Counted from the first letter of the stretch, positions 8,767-21,018 are shown. The stretch: 64,000 nucleotides of DNA from Luteimonas huabeiensis HB2 (GCF_000559025.1 NZ_JAAN01000046.1:1-64000), one strand, 5' to 3'. The notes: generated from the letters alone by a model not told the origin. Translations and numbers: made by a program.

Positions 8767-9729
8767 ATGAGCTTTCCCGACCTGCGCCCGCTCGGCCGCT
8801 CCGAACTGCGCGTCCGCCCGCTGGCCTTCGGCGGCAACGTGTTCGGCTGGAGCGCCGACGAACCCACGTCCTTCGCCCTGCTCGACGCCTTCGCCGGCGC
8901 CGGCTTCGGCCTGATCGACACCGCCGACGTCTACTCGGCCTGGGTGCCCGGCAACCGCGGCGGCGAATCCGAGACCATCATCGGCCGCTGGCTGGCCCGC
9001 CGCGGGCGCCGCGACGACGTGGTGATCGCGACCAAGGTCGCCAAGTGGGGCGAGCGCCCGGGTCTGTCCCCGGACAACATCGCCCGCGCCGCCGAGGATT
9101 CGCTGCGGCGCCTGCAGGTGGAGACGATCGACCTGTACTTCGCCCACGAGGACGACGCGCGGGTGCCGATCGCCGACACCCTGGGCGCGTTCGCGCGCCT
9201 GATCGAGCAGGGCAAGGTGCGCGCGATCGGCGCCTCCAACTTCAGCGCGCCGCGGCTGGCCGAGGCGCTGGAGGTCTCCGCCCGGCACGGGCTGCCGCGC
9301 TACGAGGTGCTGCAGCCCGAGTACAACCTCTACGACCGCGTCGGCTACGAGGCCGAACTGGAGCCGCTGGCGCGCGAGCACGGGCTGGGCGTGGTCGCCT
9401 ACTACGCGCTGGCCAGCGGCTTCCTCAGCGGCAAGTACCGCCGCCCGGAAGACGCCGCCAAGAGCGGCGCGCGCGGCGCCGGGGTGGTGGAGAAGTACCT
9501 CAACCCGCGCGGGGAACGCATCCTCGCCGCGCTCGACGCCATCGCCGCCGCGCACCGCGCCGCCCCGGCGCAGGTCGCGCTGGCCTGGCTGATCGCCCGC
9601 CCCAGCGTGACCGCGCCGATCGCCAGCGCCACCAGCATCGCCCAGCTGCGGGAGCTGGTCGCGGCGGCGGAACTGGTCCTGTCGGCCGACGAGATCGCCG
9701 CGCTCGACGCGGCCAGCCATAGCGAGTGA
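8767..9729 (+). CDS. Aldo/keto reductase
   Basis: A 320-residue NADPH-dependent aldo/keto reductase of the YajO/IolS-like group (TIM barrel). Visible signatures are LIDTADVYSAWVPGNRGGESE with the catalytic Asp/Tyr, ATKVAKW with the catalytic Lys, the IGASNFS motif and the C-terminal cofactor segment PIASATSIAQLRELV. The physiological substrate cannot be told from sequence. It is followed after 4 bp by a second NADPH oxidoreductase on the same strand, so a two-gene operon is likely. Confidence 0.92.
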   Translation: MSFPDLRPLGRSELRVRPLAFGGNVFGWSADEPTSFALLDAFAGAGFGLIDTADVYSAWVPGNRGGESETIIGRWLARRGRRDDVVIATKVAKWGERPGLSPDNIARAAEDSLRRLQVETIDLYFAHEDDARVPIADTLGAFARLIEQGKVRAIGASNFSAPRLAEALEVSARHGLPRYEVLQPEYNLYDRVGYEAELEPLAREHGLGVVAYYALASGFLSGKYRRPEDAAKSGARGAGVVEKYLNPRGERILAALDAIAAAHRAAPAQVALAWLIARPSVTAPIASATSIAQLRELVAAAELVLSADEIAALDAASHSE

Positions 9730-9733
9730 CCCC

Positions 9734-10762
9734 ATGACCACCGCCGTCCGCAACCGCCGCATCGTCCTCGCCGCCCGCCCGCAGGGCGAGCCGAAGCCCA
9801 GCGACTTCCGCCTGGAAACCGAGATCCTGCCGCTGCCGCGCAAGGGCCAGGTGCTGCTGCGCAACCGCTGGCTCTCGCTCGATCCCTACATGCGCGGGCG
9901 CATGAACGCCGGGCGCTCCTATGCGCCGCCGCTGGAGATCGGCGAGACCTTCGTCGGCGCCACCGTCGCGCAGGTGGCGGAATCGCTGCATCCGGAATGG
10001 GCCCCGGGCGACTGGGTGCTGGCCTACGGCGGCTGGCAGGACTACGCCATCGTCGATGGCGACGCCCTGCAGCGCCGGCTCGACCCGGACGCGCTGCCGG
10101 TCACCACCGCGCTCGGCGTCTACGGCATGCCCGGCTTCACCGCCTACGCGGGCCTGCACGAGATCGGCAAGCCGAAGCCGGGCGAGACGCTGGTGGTGGC
10201 GGCCGCCAGCGGGCCGGTCGGCGCCACCGTCGGCCAGATCGCCAAGCTGCAGGGCGCGCGCACCATCGGCATCGCCGGCGGCGAGGCCAAGGTGGCGCAC
10301 GTGCGCGACGAGCTGGGCTTCGACGTCGCCCTCGACCACCGCGCGCCCGATTTCGCCGAGCGCCTGGCGGCCGCCGCCCCGGACGGCATCGACGTCTACT
10401 TCGAGAACGTCGGCGGCAAGGTGTTCGACGCGGTGCTGCCGCTGCTCAACGACTTCGCGCGGATCCCGGTCTGCGGCCTGGTCGCCCACTACAACGACGC
10501 CGAGCCGCCGCCCGGGCCCGACCGCGTGCCGCAGCTGATGGGCCTGATCCTGAGCCGGCACCTGACCGTGCGCGGCTTCATCCAGGCCGACTTCATCGGC
10601 CTGTACCCCGAGTTCCTGCGCGAGATGGGCGGCTGGCTGCGCGAGGGCCGCATCCGCTACCGCGAGGACATCGTGGAGGGGCTGGAGAACGCGCCGCAGG
10701 GCCTGATCGGCCTGCTGCGCGGCGAGAACTTCGGCAAGCGCATCGTCCGGATCGGCGACTGA
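9734..10762 (+). CDS. NADP-dependent medium-chain oxidoreductase (CurA/leukotriene reductase type)
   Basis: A 342-residue zinc-free medium-chain dehydrogenase/reductase. The N-terminus LAARPQGEPKPSDFRLE, the segment LSLDPYMRGRM, the nucleotide-binding motif AASGPVGATVGQIAKLQGA and IDVYFENVGGKVFDAVLPLL are typical of the YncB/CurA and leukotriene B4 12-hydroxydehydrogenase group. That group reduces alpha,beta-unsaturated carbonyls with NADPH. It is almost contiguous with the preceding aldo/keto reductase, which suggests shared carbonyl detoxification; that is inference. Confidence 0.92.
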   Translation: MTTAVRNRRIVLAARPQGEPKPSDFRLETEILPLPRKGQVLLRNRWLSLDPYMRGRMNAGRSYAPPLEIGETFVGATVAQVAESLHPEWAPGDWVLAYGGWQDYAIVDGDALQRRLDPDALPVTTALGVYGMPGFTAYAGLHEIGKPKPGETLVVAAASGPVGATVGQIAKLQGARTIGIAGGEAKVAHVRDELGFDVALDHRAPDFAERLAAAAPDGIDVYFENVGGKVFDAVLPLLNDFARIPVCGLVAHYNDAEPPPGPDRVPQLMGLILSRHLTVRGFIQADFIGLYPEFLREMGGWLREGRIRYREDIVEGLENAPQGLIGLLRGENFGKRIVRIGD

Positions 10763-10805
10763 GCATGCGCGGGCGATCGCCACCGCGGGCGGGAGCGCGA
10801 CGGCC

Positions 10806-11159
10806 GTGGGCCTGACCCAGCTGCTGGGCGCGTGCGGCCTGCCGCTGGCGGCGACCGGCCTCGCGCTCGCCGCGCGCTGGCGCCGGCGCACGCCGCCGGG
10901 CGGGGTGCGACCGCTGCGCCTGTGCGCCGCGCGCGCGGCCTCGGCGCCGCTGCGGCGGCTGTCGATCTGGCTGCTGGCGCTGTCGCTGCTCGGGCTGCTG
11001 CGCCCCGACCTGCCGGGCGCGCCGTACGCCGCCGCCTGGGGCCTTGTGCTGCTCGCCGCCTGCGTGCTGCCGTGGCGGCGCGCGCGCCGCCGCGCCGCGC
11101 GTCGCTCCGCCCCGGCGGCGGGCGCCGGGGCGCTTGCCCGGCCGCACGAGCTGCCGTAG
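10806..11159 (+). CDS. Possible small membrane protein, unknown function
   Basis: A 117-residue frame beginning at a GTG. It has three hydrophobic stretches (LLGACGLPLAATGLALAA, LSIWLLALSLLGLL, AAWGLVLLAACVLPW) separated by arginine-rich loops. The positive-inside pattern and same-strand position after the oxidoreductase support a real gene. It is, however, very GC-rich and overlapped by long shadow frames on the other strand. No family is recognised. Confidence 0.45.
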   Translation: MGLTQLLGACGLPLAATGLALAARWRRRTPPGGVRPLRLCAARAASAPLRRLSIWLLALSLLGLLRPDLPGAPYAAAWGLVLLAACVLPWRRARRRAARRSAPAAGAGALARPHELP

Positions 11160-11220
11160 CTTTTCGCCCACGCCGCGCCCCCCTGGCCGGCCTCCCCAAC
11201 CCACCCGATCCCTCGAGCCG

Positions 11221-11577
11221 ATGAGCCCGACCGCCGACCTCGACGCCTGCACCCAGGTCGCCGTGGAATTCGCGACCAAGCTGATCCGCCGCCAGTTCGC
11301 CGGCGCGCACCTCCTGCTCGGCGCGCAGGCGCGCGAGGAGTGGCCGCCCTCCGCCCTGCGCGAGGCCTACCAGGAGCTGGTGGACTGGGCCGGCCCGGAG
11401 CCCGACCGCATCGAGGTGTCCGCTTCGCGCCGCGACTGGCCCGACCGCGAGGACGACGACCTCGGCTGGGTCTACATGCTGCTGCACGGCGGCGAGACCG
11501 AAGGCGTCGCGGTCACCGTGGCGCGCGAGCGCGACCGCACCGCGATCCGCGACATCGAGTGGGGCCGCATCCAGTGA
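11221..11577 (+). CDS. Conserved hypothetical acidic protein
   Basis: A 118-residue soluble protein starting at an ATG ([17 protein letters not shown]). It is acidic, with an N-terminal helix ([20 protein letters not shown]) and a beta-rich second half ([22 protein letters not shown]...[10 protein letters not shown]). Amino-acid composition and third-position GC fit a real gene. It lies just before a strong hairpin shared with the converging icd gene. The helical start plus three-strand half recalls NTF2-like or contractile-associated small proteins, but no confident assignment is possible. Confidence 0.6.
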   Translation: MSPTADLDACTQVAVEFATKLIRRQFAGAHLLLGAQAREEWPPSALREAYQELVDWAGPEPDRIEVSASRRDWPDREDDDLGWVYMLLHGGETEGVAVTVARERDRTAIRDIEWGRIQ

Positions 11578-11666
11578 GCGCCCGGCGCGGTTCCCGCCGC
11601 GCGTAGCTGCCCCGGCCGGACACGGCCCCCGCGACCGGAGCGGCGCATCCGCCGATCCCCGGATGC

Positions 11667-11696
11667 GCGAAGGCCCCGCTGTAGCGGGGCCTTCGC
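11667..11696. terminator. Bidirectional terminator-type hairpin
   Basis: A perfect 13-bp inverted repeat (GCGAAGGCCCCGC, loop TGTA, then its exact complement) sits between two converging genes: the hypothetical protein ending at 11577 and icd ending at 11714. There is no clear U-tract on either strand. It most likely acts as a shared terminator or mRNA 3'-end stabiliser. Confidence 0.7.
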
Positions 11697-11713
11697 ACGT
11701 GCCGGGACCGGGA

Positions 11714-15186
<3,473 letters not shown>

Positions 15187-15190
<4 letters not shown>

Positions 15191-18100
15191 ACGTCCTGCT
15201 GATCTCCCAGTGCGACAAGCGCGCGCTGACCGAGACGCGCCGCATCCTCGACCAGTTCGCCGAACGCAAGGGCGAGCGCACCTGGCAGACGCCCATCACC
15301 CAGGCCGGCCTGGACACGCTGCGCAAGCTGCTGCGCAGGACCGCGCGCAAGAATACCGCCGTGGCCTGCCACTGGATCCGCGGCCTGGACCACAGCGAAC
15401 TGCTGTGGATCGTCGGCGACGCCCGCCGCTTCAACGCCGAAGGCGCGGTGCCGACCAACACCACCGTGCGCAACGTCCTGCGGCGCGAGGACGAGAACGA
15501 CTGGCACAGCGCCGAGGACATCCGCCTGCTCGCGCAACTGGCCGCGTTGCTGCACGACCTCGGCAAGGCCAGCGTGGCGTTCCAGCGGCGGCTCGAGGGC
15601 ACGCTGACCGAGCGTAACCGCTACCGGCACGAATGGGTGTCGCTGCGGATGTTCCAGGCGTTCGTCGGCGATGACGACGATGCGGGGTGGCTGCGGCGGC
15701 TGGCCGAACCGTCGGCCGCCGATCCCGGGCGATGGGACCCGGCACGATCCGGTCTGCGCGATGGCCTGGACCCGGAGGCCGCCATCCGCCTGCCGCTGGC
15801 CGGGCTGCCGCCCCTGGCTCGCGCCATCGGTTGGTTGATACTCAGCCACCACCGCCTGCCGGTGATGCCCGGCCATGATCGCAGCGGACATCCCCGGTTG
15901 GGTGCGCGGATCGAAGGCCTCCGCACCGACCGTCTGCACGATCCGCTGGCGAGCATCGCGTGCGACTGGAACGAAACCCCGGGCGATCGCGATGAGGACG
16001 CCGTGCGGCCCTATTGGACCTTTGCGGGCCCGTTACCCGTCGAGACCGAACGCTGGCGCGCGCGCGCGGCACGGGTCGCCAGGAGGCTGCTGGATCGGCT
16101 CGACCGCGACGGCCGCCGGTCGCCCATCGACGATCCGTTCGTCATGCACCTGGCGCGGATGAGTCTGATGCTCGCCGATCACCACTACTCCCGGCTCACC
16201 GACACACATCAGCGCGAGGCCGGGGCTCGGGACTATCCGCTGTTCGCCAACACGTTTCGGGACAGCGGCGCCTGTTGCCAGGCCCTGGACGAGCACCTGA
16301 TCGGTGTCGCCAAGCACAGCGGTGTCGTCGTCCACGGGCTGCCCGGACTCGAACGCCACCTGCCCAGGCTGGCGCGTCATCGGCGGCTGCGCCAGCGTAG
16401 CGAAGACCCGCGTTTCCGTTGGCAGGATCGCGCCAGCGATACCGCCGCCGCGATGCGAGAGCGCGCCGCGTGCAACGGCGCCTTCATCGTCAATCTCGCC
16501 TCGACCGGTTGCGGCAAGACGCTCGGCAACGCGCGCATCATGAACGCCCTTGCCGATCCGCAGGCCGGCATGCGCTGCGCGTTCGCAATGGGGTTGCGCA
16601 CGCTGACCTTGCAGACGGGGCGGGCGTTCCAGCGATTGCTCCGGCTCGGCGACGACGAGCTGGCGATCATGGTCGGCGGCGCCGCCAACCGCGACTTGTT
16701 CGCGCACCACGAGCGGCTGGCCGAGCGGGCCGGCTCGGCCTCGAGCCAGGATCTGCTGCCCGAGGACGGCCACGTCCTCTACGAAGGCAACGAAGATCAC
16801 CCCGTGCTGCAGCGGCTCGGTGCCGATGCGCAGGTTCGTCGCCTGATCGCCGCGCCGATCCTGGTCTGTACCATCGATCACCTGGTGCCGGCGACAGAGA
16901 GCCAGCGCGGCGGGCGCCAGATCGCGCCGATGCTGCGGTTGCTCAGCAGCGACCTGGTGCTGGACGAACCGGACGACTTCGACCTCGAAGACCTGCCCGC
17001 GCTGACCCGGCTGGTGCACTGGGCGGGCCTGCTCGGCAGCCGCGTGCTGCTGTCATCGGCCACCCTGCCGCCCGCGCTGGTCGAGGGGCTCTTCCTGGCC
17101 TATCGCAGCGGACGCACTTGGTTCCAGCGCAATCGCGGCGAACGCCCGGACGCGCCCGCGGCGATCTGCTGCGCCTGGTTCGACGAGTTCGCCCAGGCGC
17201 AACACGATTGCGAAAGCGCGGAGGATTTTCGCGAACGGCATCTCGCGTTCGCGACCCGTCGGCACCAGATGCTCGGCCAGCAGGCTGAGACATCGGCATC
17301 GCGCCGGGCGGCGCTGCTGCCGCTTCCGCTTCAGGGCGAGCGAACAGAGCAGTTGCGCGACGAGTTCGCGCTGCGGGCGCGCGATGGCGCTCTGGCCCTG
17401 CATGCCGAACACCATGCGCGCGATCCGCGCAGCGGCAAGCGCGTCAGCTTCGGCCTGATCCGGATGGCCAACATCGAGCCGATGATCGATGTCGCGCTGG
17501 CGCTGTTCCGGCACGGCGTACCGCCGGGCGCGCGCATCCACCTGTGCGTGTATCACTCCCGGTTCCCGCTGCTCGTCCGCTCCGACATCGAGCGCCGGCT
17601 GGACGCCGCCCTGGACCGTCGCCGGCCGGAGGCCGTGTTCGACCTGACCGACGTGCGGCGCTGCCTGGACGCGTACCCCGAGGCCGACCATCTGTTCGTC
17701 GTGCTCGGCAGCCCGGTCACCGAGGTCGGACGCGACCACGACTACGACTGGGCCCTCGTCGAGCCCTCATCGATGCGTTCCTTGATTCAGCTCGCCGGCC
17801 GCGTTCGTCGGCATCGGCCCGGCGCGGTGGAGCGCGCGAACATCCAGGTGCTCCAGCGCAACCTGCGCAGCTTCGAGCGGCCAGGCAAGGCCGCGTTCTG
17901 CAAGCCGGGCTTCGAGCAGGACAGCGGCGCGTTCCGCCTGGTCCACCACGACCTGGCTCATCTGCTCGATCCGGCCGACTATGCGGTCCCCGATTCCCGG
18001 CCGCGTCTGCTTTCGGCCGCGCCTTCCGATCTGCGCCCGCAGGCGCGGCTGATCGACCTCGAGCATGCCCGGCTCCGGGCGCAGATGCTGCCGCCGCCGC

Positions 18101-18576
18101 CATCGCCCGAGCCCACGCCGCGACAGCGACGCTACGGCATCGCGCCGGAACCGGCGCCGCTCAACGCCAGCGCGTGCTGGACCCATGCGCACGCCGCCCT
18201 CACCGCCATCCTGCAAGTGCAGCAGCGTTTCCGCGACGACGGGCATCGCCGCGAAGTCGAACTGGTGCTGTTGCCCGACGAGAGCGAGGAAGACTACGTC
18301 CTGCATCGCATCGACGACGCGGAGCGACCGGGGAAGCAGGTGTACGTGCCGCTGCGCGACGGGGTGGACCTGCACCGCATTTCCGACGAGCGCCTCCGTG
18401 GCGCAGGGATCGGCATCTGGGGTGTTACCGACTACATGCAGGTGTTGCGGGATTACGCGGCCGAACTGGACGTGCCGCTGGAGCCGTGCGCCAAGCGCTA
18501 TGGCAAGGCGTCGGTGCCGGACAGCACCTACGGCTGGTGGTTCCATCCGGCCCTGGGCTACACGAGACACGCTTGA
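15187..18576 (+). CDS. cas3f: Cas2-Cas3 fusion nuclease-helicase, type I-F
   Basis: A 1129-residue I-F fusion. Residues 1-90 form the Cas2 domain (MNVLLISQCDKRALTETRRILDQF) that pairs with Cas1 for spacer integration. The HD nuclease follows (LLHDLGKAS, His123-Asp124; SHHRLP further on). The SF2 helicase has Walker A STGCGKT at 439-445, the DEPD box at 593-596, SSATLP, and motif VI-like LIQLAGRVRRHR. It degrades target DNA after Csy-complex recognition. The start overlaps the cas1 stop by 4 nt, so the two are translationally coupled. Length and all motifs look intact, so interference should be possible even if cas1 is dead. Confidence 0.97.
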
Positions 18577-18590
18577 TGCGAGCGAACGGC

Positions 18591-18962
18591 TCAATGCGCC
18601 GGATCGGGATCGATGCGATCACTCGGGAGGGCCGCCAGTTGCTCGAGCAACGCCGGCAGGGCGCGCTGCACCGTCTCCCAGACCACGCCCATGTCGATCT
18701 CGAAGTACCCATGCGCGATTCGGTTGCGCATGCCCTTCATGCTCGCCCACGGGATCTGCGGAGCGCTGGCGAGCCGCTCCGGGTACCGTTCGATCAGCTT
18801 GGCCGCGATCTCGCCGATGATCAGCAGGTTCATGGCGACCGCCTGCTGGGTCCGGGGATCGTCCAGGAAGTCCTCGCGCGTCATGCCTTCAACGTAGCCG
18901 CAGGCCTGTACGGCCGCGGCGCGCATGTCGTCGAGCCAGCCGGCGAAGCGGTCCGGGCTCAC
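18591..18962 (-). CDS. hepT: HepT-like HEPN ribonuclease toxin (DUF86)
   Basis: A 123-residue HEPN-domain RNase, the toxin of the type VII HepT-MntA toxin-antitoxin family. The catalytic RX4HXY motif is present as Arg79...His84-Gly-Tyr86 (MRNRIAHGY), preceded by MNLLIIGEIAAKLIERYPE, which is typical of DUF86. The GTG start at 18962 overlaps the stop of mntA (GTGA), so production is coupled to the antitoxin. It lies on the minus strand, 14 bp beyond the cas2-3 stop, inside the I-F cas island. By family precedent it cleaves RNA unless oligo-AMPylated by MntA on the active-site Tyr. Confidence 0.92.
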   Translation of the reverse strand: MSPDRFAGWLDDMRAAAVQACGYVEGMTREDFLDDPRTQQAVAMNLLIIGEIAAKLIERYPERLASAPQIPWASMKGMRNRIAHGYFEIDMGVVWETVQRALPALLEQLAALPSDRIDPDPAH

Positions 18963-19249
18963 AGCGGCCGGGCCTCCCGCAGCACCGCATCGCGGAACCG
19001 CGCCGGCAGATCGCCGGGCGTGCGGACGTCCACCGGAACCCCCAGCAGCTCTTCCAGGGCGACCTGCAAGCCGCCGAGGTCGAACAGCGTCGTTTCCGGG
19101 GTGGGATCGACCAACAAGTCCAGGTCGCTGCCTTCGCCGTCGGTGCCGTGCAGCACGGAGCCGTACACGCGCGGATTGGCGACCCGGAAGCGTCGGGTCG
19201 CGCCGTGCAGGGCATCCAGTCGGGTACGGAGGGCGTCGGAGGGTTTCAT
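18959..19249 (-). CDS. mntA: MntA minimal nucleotidyltransferase antitoxin
   Basis: A 96-residue minimal nucleotidyltransferase. The active-site signature is GSVLHG (30-35) followed by SDLDLLVD (41-48), with metal-binding Asp42 and Asp44. In characterised HepT-MntA pairs this enzyme AMPylates and silences the HEPN toxin. No good Shine-Dalgarno precedes the ATG at 19249. The 5' end lies only 22 nt downstream of a degenerate CRISPR repeat on the same strand, so Cas6f cleavage there would leave a short-leader mntA-hepT mRNA. That last point is inference. Confidence 0.9.
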   Translation of the reverse strand: MKPSDALRTRLDALHGATRRFRVANPRVYGSVLHGTDGEGSDLDLLVDPTPETTLFDLGGLQVALEELLGVPVDVRTPGDLPARFRDAVLREARPL

Positions 19250-19271
19250 GGCGCAGCCGATTCAACAGGCT

Positions 19272-19353
19272 AGATGGAACTGCCTATGCGGCAGCGAATT
19301 GTAGAGATCCTCTCGGAAGCAACATCTTCTGAGCTGCCTACTCGGCAGGAGCC
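19272..19353 (-). ncRNA. Degenerate mini-CRISPR encoding a crRNA-like guide
   Basis: Two decayed copies of the local I-F repeat flank one 26-nt spacer, read on the minus strand. Repeat 1 (19353-19326) matches 23/28; its changes are nearly all in the first five bases, and it keeps the CTGCC/GGCAG hairpin and the exact 8-nt handle CTCAGAAG. Repeat 2 (19299-19272) keeps 18 of its first 20 bases, including the hairpin, while its last 8 bases have diverged. So exactly the parts of a mature Cas6f-processed crRNA are conserved. The spacer (19325-19300, beginning ATGTTGCTTCC) is 6 nt shorter than the array's 32. It matches the cas8f promoter region. A weak promoter (TATATC, 19380-19375) could start the RNA near 19368. 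Confidence 0.88.
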
Positions 19354-19369
19354 CAGTTTAGCGCAACAA

Positions 19370-19397
19370 GATTAGATATATATTGGAAGTAACATGG
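19370..19397 (-). promoter_or_regulatory. Predicted self-target of the mini-CRISPR guide at the cas8f promoter
   Basis: On the minus strand, CC (19397-19396) is followed by ATGTTACTTCC (19395-19385). The mini-CRISPR spacer begins ATGTTGCTTCC. Positions 1-5 and 7-11 match, and position 6 differs, the first base flipped out in type I effector-DNA hybrids. Beyond position 11 only scattered bases match, so binding without Cas2-3 cutting is expected. The CC is the standard I-F PAM and is supported by two overlapping spacers in the array here. The site touches the predicted cas8f -35 box and covers the candidate -10 of the opposite transcript. Confidence 0.82.
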
Positions 19398-19426
19398 TTG
19401 CTTTGCGGGCGGAGTAGCTTTAAAGT
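19398..19426 (+). promoter_or_regulatory. Predicted sigma70 promoter of the cas8f-cas6f operon
   Basis: TTGCTT (19398-19403) and TAAAGT (19421-19426) are separated by exactly 17 bp, in the most AT-rich stretch of the cas island, with a start point near 19433. It would give a leader of about 215 nt before the cas8f ATG. The PAM of the mini-CRISPR target abuts the -35 box. Confidence 0.65.
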
Positions 19427-19429
19427 GTC

Positions 19430-19461
19430 GATCGTCCGGGGGCTGCCACCCCCGGACGATC
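19430..19461. other. Perfect 13-bp inverted repeat at the cas8f transcription start
   Basis: Arms 19430-19442 and 19449-19461 are exact complements (GATCGTCCGGGGG on the left) around the loop CTGCCA. The repeat lies immediately after the predicted -10 box, so it would form the extreme 5' hairpin of the cas mRNA or act as an operator. No U-tract follows, so a simple terminator is unlikely. Confidence 0.7.
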
Positions 19462-19581
19462 CAACAACGCTCGGTTCGAGAGGCCGGGGCCAACCGCAGG
19501 TCATGTGCGGCAAGGAGGGTAGTTCAGTGACTGGCAAACGCGCGCCCTCAAGATAGGAGCGCATCCACCATCAAGGAACGG

Positions 19582-19627
19582 ATCCCCTGAGCGTTGCTCG
19601 GGGGATTCTAGCGGCTGCCTGCAGCCG
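19582..19627. other. Two further hairpins in the cas8f 5' leader
   Basis: ATCCCC and GGGGAT (19582-19587 and 19601-19606) bracket complementary GAGC and GCTC around GTT. CGGCTGC and GCAGCCG (19612-19618 and 19621-19627) form a second, tight hairpin about 20 nt before the ATG. Together with the 5' hairpin they make the csy leader strongly structured, so RNA-level control or Rho/attenuation is possible. Confidence 0.55.
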
Positions 19628-19647
19628 ACCCAAGCCAAGGAATCCCG

Positions 19648-21018
19648 ATGGTTCACACCCCGACAGGCCGGCAAGCCATGTTCCGGGCCTCCATCGAGAC
19701 GTTCATCCGAGAACGTCTCGACGCCAAGCTCGACAAGCTCGCCGACGACGATCCCAGGCGAGACGCCCTGATCCAGCAACACCAACCCGCCACGTGGCTC
19801 GCCGATGCGGCCCGGCGCGCCGGCCAGATCCAGGCCGTCACCCACTCGCTCAAGCCGATCCATCCGGACGCGCGCGGCAGCAACCTGTATTGCCCGCCCG
19901 ACACCCTGCCCCGGCATGCCGAGATCGGCACTCACGCGCTGGCCGGGGATTTCACCGGCGATGTCGTCGGCAACGCCGCCGCCCTGGACGTCTATAAGTT
20001 CCTCAAGCGGGACGTGGACGGCCGGCCCTTACTCGACTGGATGCTGGACGAAGACGCTGATCTGGCCGCGGCGCTCCACCCGGACCCCGACCAGTCCCGC
20101 GACTGGATCGCGGCGTTCACCGGGCTGACCCGTCCTCGCGAGGGTGGACACGCCTCGCATACCCACGCCAAGCAGCTCTACTGGCTGGCCGGCGACGATC
20201 CGCTCGACGACGAGCAGTTCCGCATTCTCGCGCCGCTGTACGCCACGTCGCTGGCGCACGCGGTCTTCCAGACCCTCAACGAGGACCGGTTCGGCGAGAC
20301 GGCCAAGCAAGCGCGTCAGGCGCGGCGCGACAAGCAAGCGCATCCGGTCGGGTACCGCGAGTACCCCCACCTGGCGGTGCAGAAGCTGGGCGGCACCAAG
20401 CCGCAGAACATCTCCCAGCTCAACAGCGAACGCGGCGGCAACAACTACCTGCTCGCCTCGCTGCCGCCACCGCCCTGGAAGTCCGAGCTTCAGTTGCTGC
20501 CCTCGAAGGGGCAGGGCTCGATCTTCGATGTCTGGTCGAAGAACCTCGACGTCTGGATGCCGGCCGGGGAGCTGAAACGATTCCTGGCGTCCAACCCGGG
20601 CAAGACCATGGACACCCGAGACGCCCGCGACGAACTGTCCGATCGCATCATCGACATGGTCCTGGCCTTCTCCGCTGCCGTGCAGAAGCATTCGCCGGGC
20701 TGGACGGCCGAGGCGGGGATCGCCCTCGATCCCGACGAGCAGCTGTGGCTCGATCCGCATCGCGGCGAATCCGATCTCGCCTTCCGCGAACAGTGGCGCC
20801 GGTTCGACTGGCCACGGCGCGTGTGCGATCGCTTCGGCCAATGGCTCAATACCGAGATCAGGAAGCGCGTGAAGCTCGGCGAGGACGAGTCGGCCGTGCA
20901 GCGGCACTGGGCGAGCGAACTGGCCCATCACCCGGACTGGCTGTTCGAGCTGGACCAGTGGAAACGCTGGCTCGACGACCTGGAGAAGCGCGAGCGCGCG
21001 GAAGGAGTGCGTCCATGA
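19648..21018 (+). CDS. cas8f: Cas8f (Csy1), large subunit of the I-F effector
   Basis: A 456-residue Csy1/Cas8f. In the Csy complex it forms the tail with Cas5f, holds the crRNA 5' handle and reads the CC PAM. Recognised segments are FIRERLDAKLDKL near the N-terminus, the HAKQLYWLAGDDP block, the strongly conserved YPHLAVQKLGGTKPQNISQLNSERGGNNYLLASLPPPPWKS (quoted in parts: YPHLAVQKLGGTKPQN, SERGGNNYLLASLPP) and the C-terminal HHPDWLFELDQWK. The stop overlaps the cas5f start (ATGA). The ATG at 19648 is used; an in-frame Met twelve residues in is an alternative. Confidence 0.96.
   Translation: MVHTPTGRQAMFRASIETFIRERLDAKLDKLADDDPRRDALIQQHQPATWLADAARRAGQIQAVTHSLKPIHPDARGSNLYCPPDTLPRHAEIGTHALAGDFTGDVVGNAAALDVYKFLKRDVDGRPLLDWMLDEDADLAAALHPDPDQSRDWIAAFTGLTRPREGGHASHTHAKQLYWLAGDDPLDDEQFRILAPLYATSLAHAVFQTLNEDRFGETAKQARQARRDKQAHPVGYREYPHLAVQKLGGTKPQNISQLNSERGGNNYLLASLPPPPWKSELQLLPSKGQGSIFDVWSKNLDVWMPAGELKRFLASNPGKTMDTRDARDELSDRIIDMVLAFSAAVQKHSPGWTAEAGIALDPDEQLWLDPHRGESDLAFREQWRRFDWPRRVCDRFGQWLNTEIRKRVKLGEDESAVQRHWASELAHHPDWLFELDQWKRWLDDLEKRERAEGVRP

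Noticed and set aside
19358..19564. A 68-codon minus-strand frame covering the csy promoter region
   Set aside because: It has no recognisable domain or ribosome site and overlaps the predicted promoter, hairpin and guide target; it is unlikely to be translated.
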